Assembly (NCBI GenBank): GCA_029548585.1
Contig: JAKPNC010000190.1
Coordinates: 1-14,645 of the forward strand
Length of the DNA stretch: 14,645 nucleotides
Direction of reading: 5' to 3'
Source of the DNA: a bacterium
GTDB taxonomy: Bacteria > Ratteibacteria > UBA8468 > B48-G9 > JAFGKM01
Shown here: in pieces, positions 1 to 6,946 of the stretch
How positions within the stretch are numbered: the stretch's first letter is position 1
Layout of the letters: each line of letters starts with the position of its first letter
Position numbers and translations under genes: made by a program
Notes under the pieces: generated by a model
Databases searched by the model: none
Told to the model about the DNA's origin: nothing
Seen by the model: only the letters and a program-made list of their open reading frames with translations

Positions 1-857
1 AAGAATTCATAAAGAAGGTTGAGAAGGCCACTGCCCATATAGTCAGGTGTTCATGTCTCGACAGGAATAGCCGTGACAGGACCATCTCGGAATTCAAGCA
101 GGCGGTTATTGATACCTGCCCGGAGGACTTTTTCACACCGCCTCCGCTCGTTGGAGACCTCATTCCACCCGGCGGACTGGCCTTGCTGATCGTGCCCATT
201 GATCTGCAGGCTCCCAGGGGCAGGCTGATACTGCCCCAGGTACAGGTTTTAAGGGACAGCCTCGACAATGAGCGGCTTGCCATGGTGGTGAAGGAGAACG
301 CCATAGGGCAGGCAATAGGAAAGCTAAAGGGGCTTCCTGATCTTGCCGTATGCGATTCCCAGGTGGTTGACAGGATGGTTGCCGACCTGCCTTTGAAGGT
401 TCCCTGCACCACGTTTTCAATGCTTTTTGCAAGGTACAAGGGAGACCTCGGGGAGGCGGTGCGCGGTGTTGCGGCCATTGATTCCCTGAAGGAAGGGGAC
501 AGGGTCCTCATTGCTGAGAGTTGTTCCCACCATCCCATATCCGATGACATAGGACGGATAAAGATACCGGCCTGGATGAAAAGATACAAGGGGTTTGACA
601 TCCCTTTTGACGTTTTTGCCGGCAGGGATTATCCGGAAGACATGAGCCGTTACAGGCTCATCGTACATTGCGGTGGATGCATGATCACCCGCAGGGAGAT
701 GCTCCACAGGGTGCGGAAGGCAAGGGAAATGAATATTCCGATTACCAATTACGGGGTGACAATATCTTTTCTTCAGGGGGTTCTTGAGAGGGTACTTACT
801 CCTTTCCCCGAAGAACTTGAAATGTATCGATCCCTGCGCGGGGGCAATAAGGCGTGA
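1..857 (+). CDS. hydF: HydF, [FeFe]-hydrogenase maturation GTPase/scaffold, 5'-truncated by the window edge
   Basis: HydF is the GTPase scaffold on which the 2Fe subcluster of the [FeFe]-hydrogenase H-cluster is assembled before transfer to apo-hydrogenase. The frame is open from base 3 to the TGA at 855-857, giving 284 residues without a start, so roughly the first 120 residues (most of the GTP-binding domain) lie upstream. Visible family signatures are LVGDLIPPGG followed by VPIDLQAP and GRLILPQVQ (dimerisation region), FSMLFARYKGDL, and the C-terminal cluster-binding set: ESCSHHP (C-x-H) and, about 50 residues later, HCGGC. These are the CxH...HCxxC ligands of the HydF [4Fe-4S] cluster, all present. 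An internal TTG at 183 lies inside the conserved domain and is not the start. hydG follows after 24 bases, so they are probably cotranscribed. Identification is firm. Confidence 0.95.
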   Translation, partial: EFIKKVEKATAHIVRCSCLDRNSRDRTISEFKQAVIDTCPEDFFTPPPLVGDLIPPGGLALLIVPIDLQAPRGRLILPQVQVLRDSLDNERLAMVVKENAIGQAIGKLKGLPDLAVCDSQVVDRMVADLPLKVPCTTFSMLFARYKGDLGEAVRGVAAIDSLKEGDRVLIAESCSHHPISDDIGRIKIPAWMKRYKGFDIPFDVFAGRDYPEDMSRYRLIVHCGGCMITRREMLHRVRKAREMNIPITNYGVTISFLQGVLERVLTPFPEELEMYRSLRGGNKA

Positions 858-881
858 CGGGCGCAGGAAAAGGGATTTAAA

Positions 882-2363
882 ATGAATATAAAAGAATGGG
901 AAAAAAGTCGCATCAAGACCTCCGAAATAGAGAAATTTGCCGCCCGCGGCAAGTGTTTCATAGACCCGGAGGAGATAGACGGATACCTATCCTCGGGGAA
1001 GAATCCCTCGAGGGAGAGGGTGAGAGAGATAATACAGAAATCCCTTTCCGTGCAGACCCTCACCCTTTATGAAACGGCCTGTCTTCTTAACGTGGAAGAC
1101 CCTGATATGCTGGAAGAGATGAAGCAGGCGGCAGAGGCCGTCAAGAGGAAGGTGTACGACAACAGGATTGTGACTTTCGCCCCTCTTTACATGGGCAATT
1201 TCTGTGTGAATAATTGCCGGTACTGCGGCTTCCGCTGTTCAAACAGTCAGGTCAAAAGGAAGGTGCTGACCCTTGACGAGGTTGAAAGGGAGACTGAAAT
1301 CCTGGCCGGGAAGATCGGGCATAAAAGGCTTATAGCCGTGTACGGGGAGCATCCCGCCAACGATATCGACTACATAATAGACACCATAAGGAGAGTATAC
1401 GGGGTCAGGGTGAAGGCAAGGCAGGGATACGGCCAGATCAGGAGGATCAACGTGAACGCCCCGCCTTTTTCCATCGGAGACCTTTCGAGGCTTCACGAGG
1501 CGGGGATCGGGACATATCAGGTCTTCCAGGAGACGTATCATCCCGTGACCTACGGGAAGATGCATCCTGCCTCAACCCTGAAGGGTAATTACCCCTGGAG
1601 GCTCTACGTGATGCACCGTGCCATGGAGGCAGGCATAGACGATGTGGGCCTCGGGGTTCTCTTTGGCCTGCATGACTGGAAGTTTGAAGTGATGGGGCTG
1701 GTGGCCCACGACAGGGAGCTTGAAACGTGTTTCGGCATAGGCGCCCATACCATCTCCTTCCCGAGGATCGACCCGGCGCTCGGGACTCCTTTCAGCGATA
1801 CTCCTCCTTGCAGGGTGACAGACGGGGATTTCATGAAACTCATCACCGTAATAAGACTTGCGGTGCCGCACGCGGGCATGATCATAACCGCCAGGGAAAA
1901 TGCCGAAATGAGAAGGCAGGCCCTCTCCCTCGGCATTACCCAGACAGACGCTTCCACGAGAATCGGAGTGGGGGCTTACGTGTGCGAGAATGACAGCGAT
2001 ACCGCCGATAAGCAGCAGTTCATACTGGGAGACACCCGAAGCCTTGACGAGGTGATAAGGGAATTTGCGGAACTTGGTTATATCACGTCCTTCTGCACGG
2101 CGGGATACCGCTGCAAGAGGACCGGCAAGTGCATAATGGACCTGTTGAGATCCGGGCAGGAAGGCAAATACTGCAAGCTTAACGCCGTCCTGACTTTCAG
2201 GGAATGGCTTGATGATTTTGCTTCAGAGGAAACCCGCAGGAGCGCCCTGCCCGTCATAGAGAAAGAGATATCCGAAATCAGGGAAAAGATGCCCGGAGTT
2301 TACCCTGGTTTCATAGAATGCTACAACAGGATCATGAAAGGAGAAAGGGACATATATTTTTAA
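882..2363 (+). CDS. hydG: HydG, radical-SAM [FeFe]-hydrogenase maturase (tyrosine lyase) with atypical C-terminal cysteine motif
   Basis: HydG cleaves tyrosine to p-cresol plus CO and cyanide and builds an Fe(CO)2CN synthon for the H-cluster. The 493-residue product has the radical-SAM motif C108-x3-C112-x2-C115 (NFCVNNCRYC), the family block GIGTYQVFQETYH at 208-220, DDVGLGVLFGL at 253-263, HTISFPRI at 289-296 and the typical ending GERDIYF. ThiH is the closest alternative, but length, the C-terminal tail and the neighbours hydF and hydE favour HydG. The odd point is the auxiliary-cluster site. The canonical C-x2-C-x22-C has CTAC as its first half, but here it reads C405-T-A-G408-Y-R-C411, with a further C417 and the normally placed C431. 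The second canonical ligand is therefore glycine. The codons are clean and in frame, so this is not a frameshift. ATG at 882 follows a weak purine-rich stretch (GGAAAAGGGA). Confidence 0.92.
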   Translation: MNIKEWEKSRIKTSEIEKFAARGKCFIDPEEIDGYLSSGKNPSRERVREIIQKSLSVQTLTLYETACLLNVEDPDMLEEMKQAAEAVKRKVYDNRIVTFAPLYMGNFCVNNCRYCGFRCSNSQVKRKVLTLDEVERETEILAGKIGHKRLIAVYGEHPANDIDYIIDTIRRVYGVRVKARQGYGQIRRINVNAPPFSIGDLSRLHEAGIGTYQVFQETYHPVTYGKMHPASTLKGNYPWRLYVMHRAMEAGIDDVGLGVLFGLHDWKFEVMGLVAHDRELETCFGIGAHTISFPRIDPALGTPFSDTPPCRVTDGDFMKLITVIRLAVPHAGMIITARENAEMRRQALSLGITQTDASTRIGVGAYVCENDSDTADKQQFILGDTRSLDEVIREFAELGYITSFCTAGYRCKRTGKCIMDLLRSGQEGKYCKLNAVLTFREWLDDFASEETRRSALPVIEKEISEIREKMPGVYPGFIECYNRIMKGERDIYF

Positions 2364-2376
2364 TCCCTGGGGTTCC

Positions 2377-3378
2377 ATGAATAAAGAGACTCTGGCCAGG
2401 AAGCTTTCTTCCGGAGACTGCCTTCCATTGTTTCAAATGGCCGATGCTGTCCGGCTGCGGTATTGCGGTAACGGGGTCCACCTGAGGGCTATCGTGGAAT
2501 TTTCCAACTATTGCAGTAAAAACTGCCTCTATTGCGGACTCCGCAGAGATAATAAAAAGATAAAGAGGTACCGGATGTCTCCGGCGGAAATCTTCGGGGC
2601 AGCCAGGCAGGCGGCCCAGGCGGGCATTAAGACCGTCGTGCTCCAGTCCGGAGAAGAAAAGGCAGGGCTCGGGGAGTTATTCCCTCTCATTGGAAGGATA
2701 AAGAAAGAACTGGGCTGTGCCGTGACCCTTTCCCTGGGAGAGAAGACCGCCGCCGAGTACAGGGCGCTTAAGGATGCCGGGGCTGACAGGTACCTGCTGA
2801 AATTCGAGACCTCGGATGAAAAACTTTTCAGAGCCTGCAAGCCGGATTCGGATTACTCTGCCCGTTTTGACTGCATCGAAACCCTTGTATCCCTCGGTTT
2901 CCAGACAGGCACGGGCAATATCGTGGGTCTTCCCGGCCAGACAGTTCGATCTCTTGCAGGGGATATCCTCCGATTAAAAGAGCTTGCGCCGGACATGATA
3001 AGCGTTACTCCGTTTATTTCTAATCCCGACACCCCTTTTGCAGGGACCCCATGCGGCGACCTGGAAATGACCCTCAGGGTCCTTGCCCTTTCAAGGATAG
3101 AAACCCCCGATGCCCATATGCCGGCAACCACGGCTATCAGGACGCTGCATAAAGAGGGTGCCGGGAAGGCTCTCGCCTGCGGGGCTAATGTAATAATGCC
3201 AAACTTTACGCCCATCCTCTACAGGCCCCATTATTCAATATATCCCGGCAAAGAATCTATTATCGGGGATCCGTCCGTCAGTATCAGGGATATTCTCAAG
3301 ATGCTGGAAAAGATGGGAAGAAAAGTTGCCCCGGGATACGGACACGGCCGCAGGCATCATACGGACTCTCCTCTTTGA
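2377..3378 (+). CDS. hydE: HydE, radical-SAM [FeFe]-hydrogenase maturase
   Basis: HydE is the third H-cluster maturase. It processes the HydG-derived iron synthon towards the 2Fe subcluster. The 333-residue product (usual length is near 350) carries the radical-SAM motif C46-x3-C50-x2-C53 in NYCSKNCLYCGLR, then the HydE-typical IKRYRMSPAEI and TVVLQSGE segments, and later GNIVGLPGQT, SVTPFISNPDTPF and IMPNFTP. Biotin synthase and PylB are the nearest relatives, but these segments and the position directly after hydG identify HydE. The start ATG lies 13 bases after the hydG stop with only a weak Shine-Dalgarno (GGGG), consistent with translation from an operon message. No frameshift or missing catalytic residue is seen. 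Confidence 0.93.
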   Translation: MNKETLARKLSSGDCLPLFQMADAVRLRYCGNGVHLRAIVEFSNYCSKNCLYCGLRRDNKKIKRYRMSPAEIFGAARQAAQAGIKTVVLQSGEEKAGLGELFPLIGRIKKELGCAVTLSLGEKTAAEYRALKDAGADRYLLKFETSDEKLFRACKPDSDYSARFDCIETLVSLGFQTGTGNIVGLPGQTVRSLAGDILRLKELAPDMISVTPFISNPDTPFAGTPCGDLEMTLRVLALSRIETPDAHMPATTAIRTLHKEGAGKALACGANVIMPNFTPILYRPHYSIYPGKESIIGDPSVSIRDILKMLEKMGRKVAPGYGHGRRHHTDSPL

Positions 3379-3432
3379 CAGGTCCCGGCACGTGTGTTTT
3401 AATATGTGGAATATCCTGCATCAACAGGCCTG

Positions 3433-3440
3433 AAGGAGAT
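3433..3440 (+). promoter_or_regulatory. Strong ribosome binding site fixing the start of the first amidohydrolase
   Basis: AAGGAGAT lies 7 bases before the ATG at 3448. It supports that ATG over an in-frame GTG at 3406, which has no ribosome binding site and would add 14 residues unlike the family's N-terminus. Confidence 0.75.
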
Positions 3441-3447
3441 CATAAGA

Positions 3448-4218
3448 ATGGATTTAATACCGGCAATAGACATACATGCCCATCCCGTTCTCGGACAGTT
3501 TTCTGAAAAATCGGTTGAAACGTGCATGAACCAGGCCCGCTGGTTCTCGATTGTTCGCATGTGCGTAATGGGCAGCGTCTCTTTTTATGGAGAGAACCCG
3601 GGAGAAAAAGAGGTAAGAGCGGTAAACGACGAAAGCATGAGGCTTGTGGAGAAATACCCGGAGGTTTTCACGGGTTTCTGTTTTCTGAATCCAAGGAACA
3701 GCAGGCGGTTTATTATCGAAGAGACGGAAAGGTGCGTCTCCGGGAAGGGTTTCCGGGGGATCAAGCTCTGGGTATCGACAAAGGCGAGCGACCCGGGACT
3801 GGACGTTATCATGGAAAAGGCCCTTGAACACCGCATCCCCGTGCTTCAGCACACGTGGTACAAGTCTATGGGGAACAGGCAGGGCGAATCTGATCCGGGT
3901 GATGTGGCCTGCCTGGCTTCGCGGTTCCCGGAGGCGGTGATCATCATGGCCCATCTCGGAGGGTGCGGGATCAGGGGCGTTATTGACATAGAAAGGTTTC
4001 CCAACGTTCTTGTTGAAACGGGCGGTTCCCAGCCTGCCAGCGGAATCCTTGAAACCGCGGTCAAAAGGCTTGGTCCTGAAAGAATTCTTTTCGGTTCAGA
4101 TACTCCGTGCAGAAGTTTTCCGTCCCAGCTCGGCCGCATATACGGCGCCGGCATCAGCCGGAAACAGAAAGAGATGATATTGAGAGAAAACGCTTTGAAC
4201 CTACTGGGATTAAAATGA
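3448..4218 (+). CDS. Amidohydrolase-2 (ACMSD-like) family metal-dependent hydrolase, ligands intact
   Basis: This 256-residue protein is a small TIM-barrel amidohydrolase (amidohydrolase_2 type). It begins with strand 1 and the metal motif H10-x-H12 (IDIHAHP). It then has H135 (LQHTW), H169 (MAHLGG) and D218 (LFGSDTP), which match the expected metal ligands and catalytic histidine of ACMSD-type enzymes. The ending ILRENALNLLGL is typical of the family. It is therefore probably an active hydrolase, lyase or decarboxylase of unknown substrate. It lies 69 bases after hydE with no terminator in between, and overlaps the next gene by 4 bases (ATGA), so the two are likely translationally coupled. 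Its place in a hydEFG operon suggests a role linked to maturation or small-molecule supply, but this is inference. It could instead be an unrelated catabolic enzyme. The family call is firm; the function is unknown. Confidence 0.85.
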   Translation: MDLIPAIDIHAHPVLGQFSEKSVETCMNQARWFSIVRMCVMGSVSFYGENPGEKEVRAVNDESMRLVEKYPEVFTGFCFLNPRNSRRFIIEETERCVSGKGFRGIKLWVSTKASDPGLDVIMEKALEHRIPVLQHTWYKSMGNRQGESDPGDVACLASRFPEAVIIMAHLGGCGIRGVIDIERFPNVLVETGGSQPASGILETAVKRLGPERILFGSDTPCRSFPSQLGRIYGAGISRKQKEMILRENALNLLGLK

Positions 4219-5000
4219 TAATAGATGTGAACGTATCCCTCGGAAGATGGCCATTCCAGGAATTTGAACAGGATACTCCTTCAAAGCTGGCCGCCCACCT
4301 TGAAAGGGAAGGCATCTCTGCCGCCCTTGTTTCATGTATCGATTCAATCCTTGCGAGGGATCCCGATTCAGGCAATCGGCGGCTCTTTGCGGGCCTTAAA
4401 AAGCATCCGTCCCTTCTTCCCGTCGCGGTTATTAACCCGCTGCTTGCGGACTGGCCGGACCGGCTCGGAGAATATGCGGGCATCTCCCCGGTCTGCGGGG
4501 TCAAGATATATCCGGGATACCATGGCTACGGACTCGGGTCGAAAGAGATGGGGCCCCTCATGAAAAGACTGGAGGATGACGTCCTTCCCCTGATGATACA
4601 GTCCAGGATAGAGGATGACCGTAGCCAGTTTCCCTCCATGATGGTGAAACCGGTAGGAGTTGACGAGATCTCGGCTTTTGCCTCCAGGCATCCCGGCAAC
4701 AAGATAATATGCCTGTGCCTTTCCAGGGGAGAAGCGGCAGGCATAATGAAAACGGCCCGCAACGTTTATGCCGACATATCTTATATGGACGGCCTCAACG
4801 GCATACCCGAACTTCTCGGCGAGGTTTCCTCAGACAGGGTCCTCTTCGGATCTCACACGCCCTTTCTTTACACGGCTTCGGCAAGGATGAAGATGATGTA
4901 CCGGGAGATCTCCGCGCAGGTACGCGGCAGGATCGAATCCGGCAACATCTCAGGGATACTGGAAGCATGCCTTTCCGGCTTAAATGTTAACCTGGATTAA
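4215..5000 (+). CDS. Amidohydrolase-fold paralogue with all metal ligands replaced (probable pseudoenzyme or non-metal variant)
   Basis: This 261-residue product starts at the ATG overlapping the previous stop (ATGA). The frame is open further upstream to about 4107, but that part overlaps the neighbour's conserved C-terminus and is unlike the family. The protein keeps the amidohydrolase-2 skeleton: strand 1 (MIIDVNVSLGRWPF), GVKIYPGYHGYG near 96-107, and a penultimate VLFGSHTP. Each metal or catalytic position of the partner differs: the HxH becomes N6-x-S8, the third His becomes Q129, the HLGG histidine becomes C168, and the GSD aspartate becomes H214. Loss at every site suggests a non-catalytic or re-purposed protein that may pair with the upstream enzyme. 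The sequence is otherwise undamaged, so it is not a decaying pseudogene. It is the last gene before the AT-rich spacer at 5001. Confidence 0.78.
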   Translation: MIIDVNVSLGRWPFQEFEQDTPSKLAAHLEREGISAALVSCIDSILARDPDSGNRRLFAGLKKHPSLLPVAVINPLLADWPDRLGEYAGISPVCGVKIYPGYHGYGLGSKEMGPLMKRLEDDVLPLMIQSRIEDDRSQFPSMMVKPVGVDEISAFASRHPGNKIICLCLSRGEAAGIMKTARNVYADISYMDGLNGIPELLGEVSSDRVLFGSHTPFLYTASARMKMMYREISAQVRGRIESGNISGILEACLSGLNVNLD

Positions 5001-5006
5001 AAAAAC

Positions 5007-5035
5007 TTGACAATGAAACGAATAAGGTTTAACCT
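5007..5035 (+). promoter_or_regulatory. Candidate sigma70-type promoter (perfect -35, weak -10)
   Basis: TTGACA at 5007-5012 is a perfect -35 hexamer. With a 17-base spacer the -10 would be TAACCT at 5030-5035, matching only 3 of 6 positions. The start point would be near 5042, placing the palindrome at 5056-5073 just downstream. It competes with the candidate at 5028-5055. Confidence 0.35.
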
Positions 5036-5055
5036 GAACCTAATTTTAATATAAT
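5028..5055 (+). promoter_or_regulatory. Candidate promoter for the hydrogenase operon (perfect -10)
   Basis: TATAAT at 5050-5055 is a perfect -10 hexamer preceded, after 16 bases, by a weak -35 (TTTAAC, 5028-5033). Transcription would begin near 5062, inside the palindrome at 5056-5073, leaving a leader of only about 24 bases before the ATG at 5086. This is the classic geometry for repression by a protein bound over the start site. Confidence 0.45.
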
Positions 5056-5073
5056 TTGTGAAATATATCACAA
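5056..5073 (+). promoter_or_regulatory. Rex-like (or CRP/FNR-family) operator palindrome
   Basis: The 18 bases TTGTGAAATATATCACAA form an inverted repeat with one mismatched pair. They match the Rex operator pattern TTGTGAA-WWWW-TTCACAA at 17 of 18 positions. Rex represses fermentative and hydrogenase genes and lets go when NADH is high, which fits an operon encoding an NAD(P)H-type hydrogenase. The core TGTGA-N6-TCACA is also the CRP-family consensus, so a CRP/FNR-type regulator is the main alternative. The site sits just downstream of TATAAT and 12 bases before the first start codon, a position typical of repression. The site itself is clear; which protein binds it is inference. Confidence 0.65.
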
Positions 5074-5085
5074 GCACAGATTGTT

Positions 5086-6096
5086 ATGGAAACGCTTTAT
5101 ATTTCGACCCGAAACTGGAGAAGTTTTCTCAAGGGAAGGATCGAAGAGAGGCGTATCTATGCCCCGTTCGACAGCCGTAACGTCACATGTTACGGCAGGG
5201 TAAGCAATTCCAACCTTGAAGATATCGTTTACTGCAGGGCGAGGCCTGCCGAACCTCTCAAGATGTTTCTGATGCCCTTCAGGGAAAGGTCGTGCCCTTC
5301 CCTTCCTGAGATCCCTGATATCGTGGTTATGGGAGCCGCCGCCTGTGACCTTGCGGCTCTCCGTATCCTTGATGCCGTCTTTCTGAACGGCCAATACAAG
5401 GACCCCAATTACCACATGCGCAGGAACCATACCCTTATAGTAAGCTTTGACTGCCTCGCCCCTTACCCATCATGTTTCTGCGAGCTGGTACAAATCCATC
5501 CCTATGCCGAATCAGGCTTTGACCTTAACATATCCCTTTACGGGGAAGGGATGCTTGTCGACATAGGTTCCGACAGGGGCAGGGAGTTTCTCGGCAATGA
5601 CCGGGGATTCCTTGCCGCTGAAGAGGAAGCATTGAGGAATCGCCGGGAGTCAAGGCGGCAGGTCTCCGAATACATCATAGAAAAGAACAGGTCCCATGAC
5701 CTGAAGCAGGTTTCAAAGCTCCGCGAGACTTTTCACACGGAGTTCTGGAAGGTTCCAAAGGAAGTGGAAAATTGCGTACAGTGCGGCAGCTGCACGAACA
5801 ACTGCCCAACCTGCGTCTGCTTTATCATTGAGGACACGGGAAAAGAAGACGTATCCGTCAAGCAGAAGGTCTGGGACAGCTGCCTTTTTCCCGGGTATGC
5901 CCGGATGGCAGCCGGCTCTTCTCCCAGGCCCACCCTTTACGACAGGTATGCCAACAGGCTTTTATGCAAGTACTGGTACATGCCGGAGAATTTCACTTTC
6001 ACAGGTTGCACCGGTTGCGGCAGGTGCATTTCGGGCTGCATAGGCAAGATTGACAAGAGGGCGGTTCTGACAGAGGTGCTCAGGGAAAAAAGGTGA
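5086..6096 (+). CDS. 4Fe-4S dicluster electron-transfer subunit, sulfhydrogenase beta (HydB/HyhB)/AsrA-like
   Basis: This 336-residue iron-sulfur protein resembles the beta subunit of soluble group 3b [NiFe] hydrogenases (sulfhydrogenases) and anaerobic sulfite reductase subunit A. It passes electrons between a flavoprotein partner and a catalytic subunit. Signatures in order: a cysteine patch C123...C130-x-C132 (FDCLAPYPSCFC), then C230-x2-C233-x2-C236-x3-C240-x2-C243 (NCVQCGSC...), the family stretch WDSCLFPGYARMA from 263 with SSPRPTLYDRYANR, and a second [4Fe-4S] motif C308-x2-C311-x2-C314-x3-C318 (GCTGCGRCISGC). It has no membrane segment, so it is cytoplasmic or peripheral. It is the first gene after the regulatory spacer and is followed 13 bases later by the matching FAD subunit. 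The ATG has no visible Shine-Dalgarno, which is unusual for an operon's first gene. Confidence 0.85.
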   Translation: METLYISTRNWRSFLKGRIEERRIYAPFDSRNVTCYGRVSNSNLEDIVYCRARPAEPLKMFLMPFRERSCPSLPEIPDIVVMGAAACDLAALRILDAVFLNGQYKDPNYHMRRNHTLIVSFDCLAPYPSCFCELVQIHPYAESGFDLNISLYGEGMLVDIGSDRGREFLGNDRGFLAAEEEALRNRRESRRQVSEYIIEKNRSHDLKQVSKLRETFHTEFWKVPKEVENCVQCGSCTNNCPTCVCFIIEDTGKEDVSVKQKVWDSCLFPGYARMAAGSSPRPTLYDRYANRLLCKYWYMPENFTFTGCTGCGRCISGCIGKIDKRAVLTEVLREKR

Positions 6097-6109
6097 CCGG
6101 GGGAAAGGG

Positions 6110-6940
6110 ATGGAAAAAAACATATACGAGTCCATCAGATGCATGGTAACGGGGGTGGAGGAAGAATCTCCTTCCATAAAGACCGTAATGCTGAAACCCG
6201 AAAGGGATTTTTCCTTTTCTGCCGGCCAGTTTGCTTCCCTTTCCGTGCCCGGTGTCGGGGAAGCGCCTTTTACTCCTTCGTCTTCCCCGTGTGAAAAGGA
6301 ATGCCTCGAATTCACCGTGATGAAGGCAGGCAGGGTGACATCGGCCATTCACAGCCTCAGGAAGGGGGATATCGTCGGGGTCAGGGGGCCCTACGGGAAA
6401 CCTTATCCCCTCGATTCGTTCAGGGGTAAAGAGATACTCCTGGTTGGGGGAGGAGTGGGCCTGGCGCCCCTCAGGGCCCTCTTCCTGGCCCTTCTTGCAA
6501 CCTCTGCCGATTACAAGAGGATAATTTTCTGCTGCGGAGCGAAGACTCCGCAGGATTACATATATAAGGAGAAAATCCTCGACCAGTGGCATTCCCTGTG
6601 CGGGAAAATGCCCCTGAGTTTCAGGATCACGGTCGACCAGAAATGTCCGGGCTGGAGATTCGGAGAGGGCGTTGTGACAAAAACCCTTGATGGTCTGGAC
6701 GTTGACACAGGCAATTCAGTGGCCGTTGTCTGCGGCCCGCCCATCATGATGAAGTTTACCACCCTGAAGCTTCTCGAGATAGGCTACGGGGATACCCAGA
6801 TATATCTTTCTATGGAGAGAAAGATGTATTGCGGCGTGGGCCACTGCCGGCACTGTCTCATAGGGGATCTTTTCGTGTGCAAGGACGGCCCTGTTTTTAC
6901 TTACAGCCAGCTTAAGGGAAAACCCAACTTATGGGTTTGA
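6110..6940 (+). CDS. FAD/NAD(P)-binding [2Fe-2S] flavoprotein, sulfhydrogenase gamma (HydG/HyhG)-like
   Basis: This 276-residue protein is a ferredoxin-NADP reductase superfamily member like the gamma subunit of sulfhydrogenase, AsrB and PyrK. It moves electrons between NAD(P)H and iron-sulfur partners. An FAD-binding beta-barrel occupies roughly 10-105 (APFTPSSSP at 52-60 and VRGPYGKPYP at 91-100). The nucleotide-binding domain begins at LVGGGVGLAPLRALF (111-125), with VVCGPPIMM at 206-214. A C-terminal [2Fe-2S] site is C241-x4-C246-x2-C249-x7-C257. NAD versus NADP preference cannot be read from sequence. It sits directly behind its usual beta-subunit partner, but no group 3b large or small subunit follows; a group 4 membrane hydrogenase does. 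This makes it the likely NAD(P)H entry or exit point of that complex. This HydG-type name is unrelated to the radical-SAM hydG upstream. Confidence 0.87.
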   Translation: MEKNIYESIRCMVTGVEEESPSIKTVMLKPERDFSFSAGQFASLSVPGVGEAPFTPSSSPCEKECLEFTVMKAGRVTSAIHSLRKGDIVGVRGPYGKPYPLDSFRGKEILLVGGGVGLAPLRALFLALLATSADYKRIIFCCGAKTPQDYIYKEKILDQWHSLCGKMPLSFRITVDQKCPGWRFGEGVVTKTLDGLDVDTGNSVAVVCGPPIMMKFTTLKLLEIGYGDTQIYLSMERKMYCGVGHCRHCLIGDLFVCKDGPVFTYSQLKGKPNLWV

Positions 6941-6946
6941 GAAAAA

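Noticed and set aside
183..857. A hydF-like gene starting at TTG 183
   Set aside because: The frame is open upstream to base 3 and residues before 183 (PPLVGDLIPPGG) are conserved HydF sequence, so the gene is truncated by the window edge and does not start here.
882..2363. ThiH (2-iminoacetate synthase)
   Set aside because: ThiH is shorter and lacks the C-terminal cysteine-bearing tail; hydF and hydE on either side and the GERDIYF ending fit HydG.
3406..3447. GTG start for the first amidohydrolase
   Set aside because: No ribosome binding site, whereas ATG 3448 has AAGGAGAT at good spacing and begins right before the first barrel strand.
4107..4214. N-terminal extension of the second amidohydrolase
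   Set aside because: These 36 residues overlap the conserved C-terminus of the first amidohydrolase, are rich in Arg/Pro, and precede the family's natural start MIIDVN at 4215.
5025..5046. Rho-independent terminator after the second amidohydrolase
   Set aside because: The only stem (AGGTT/AACCT, 7-base loop) has five pairs, low GC and only four T's after it, too weak to call a terminator.
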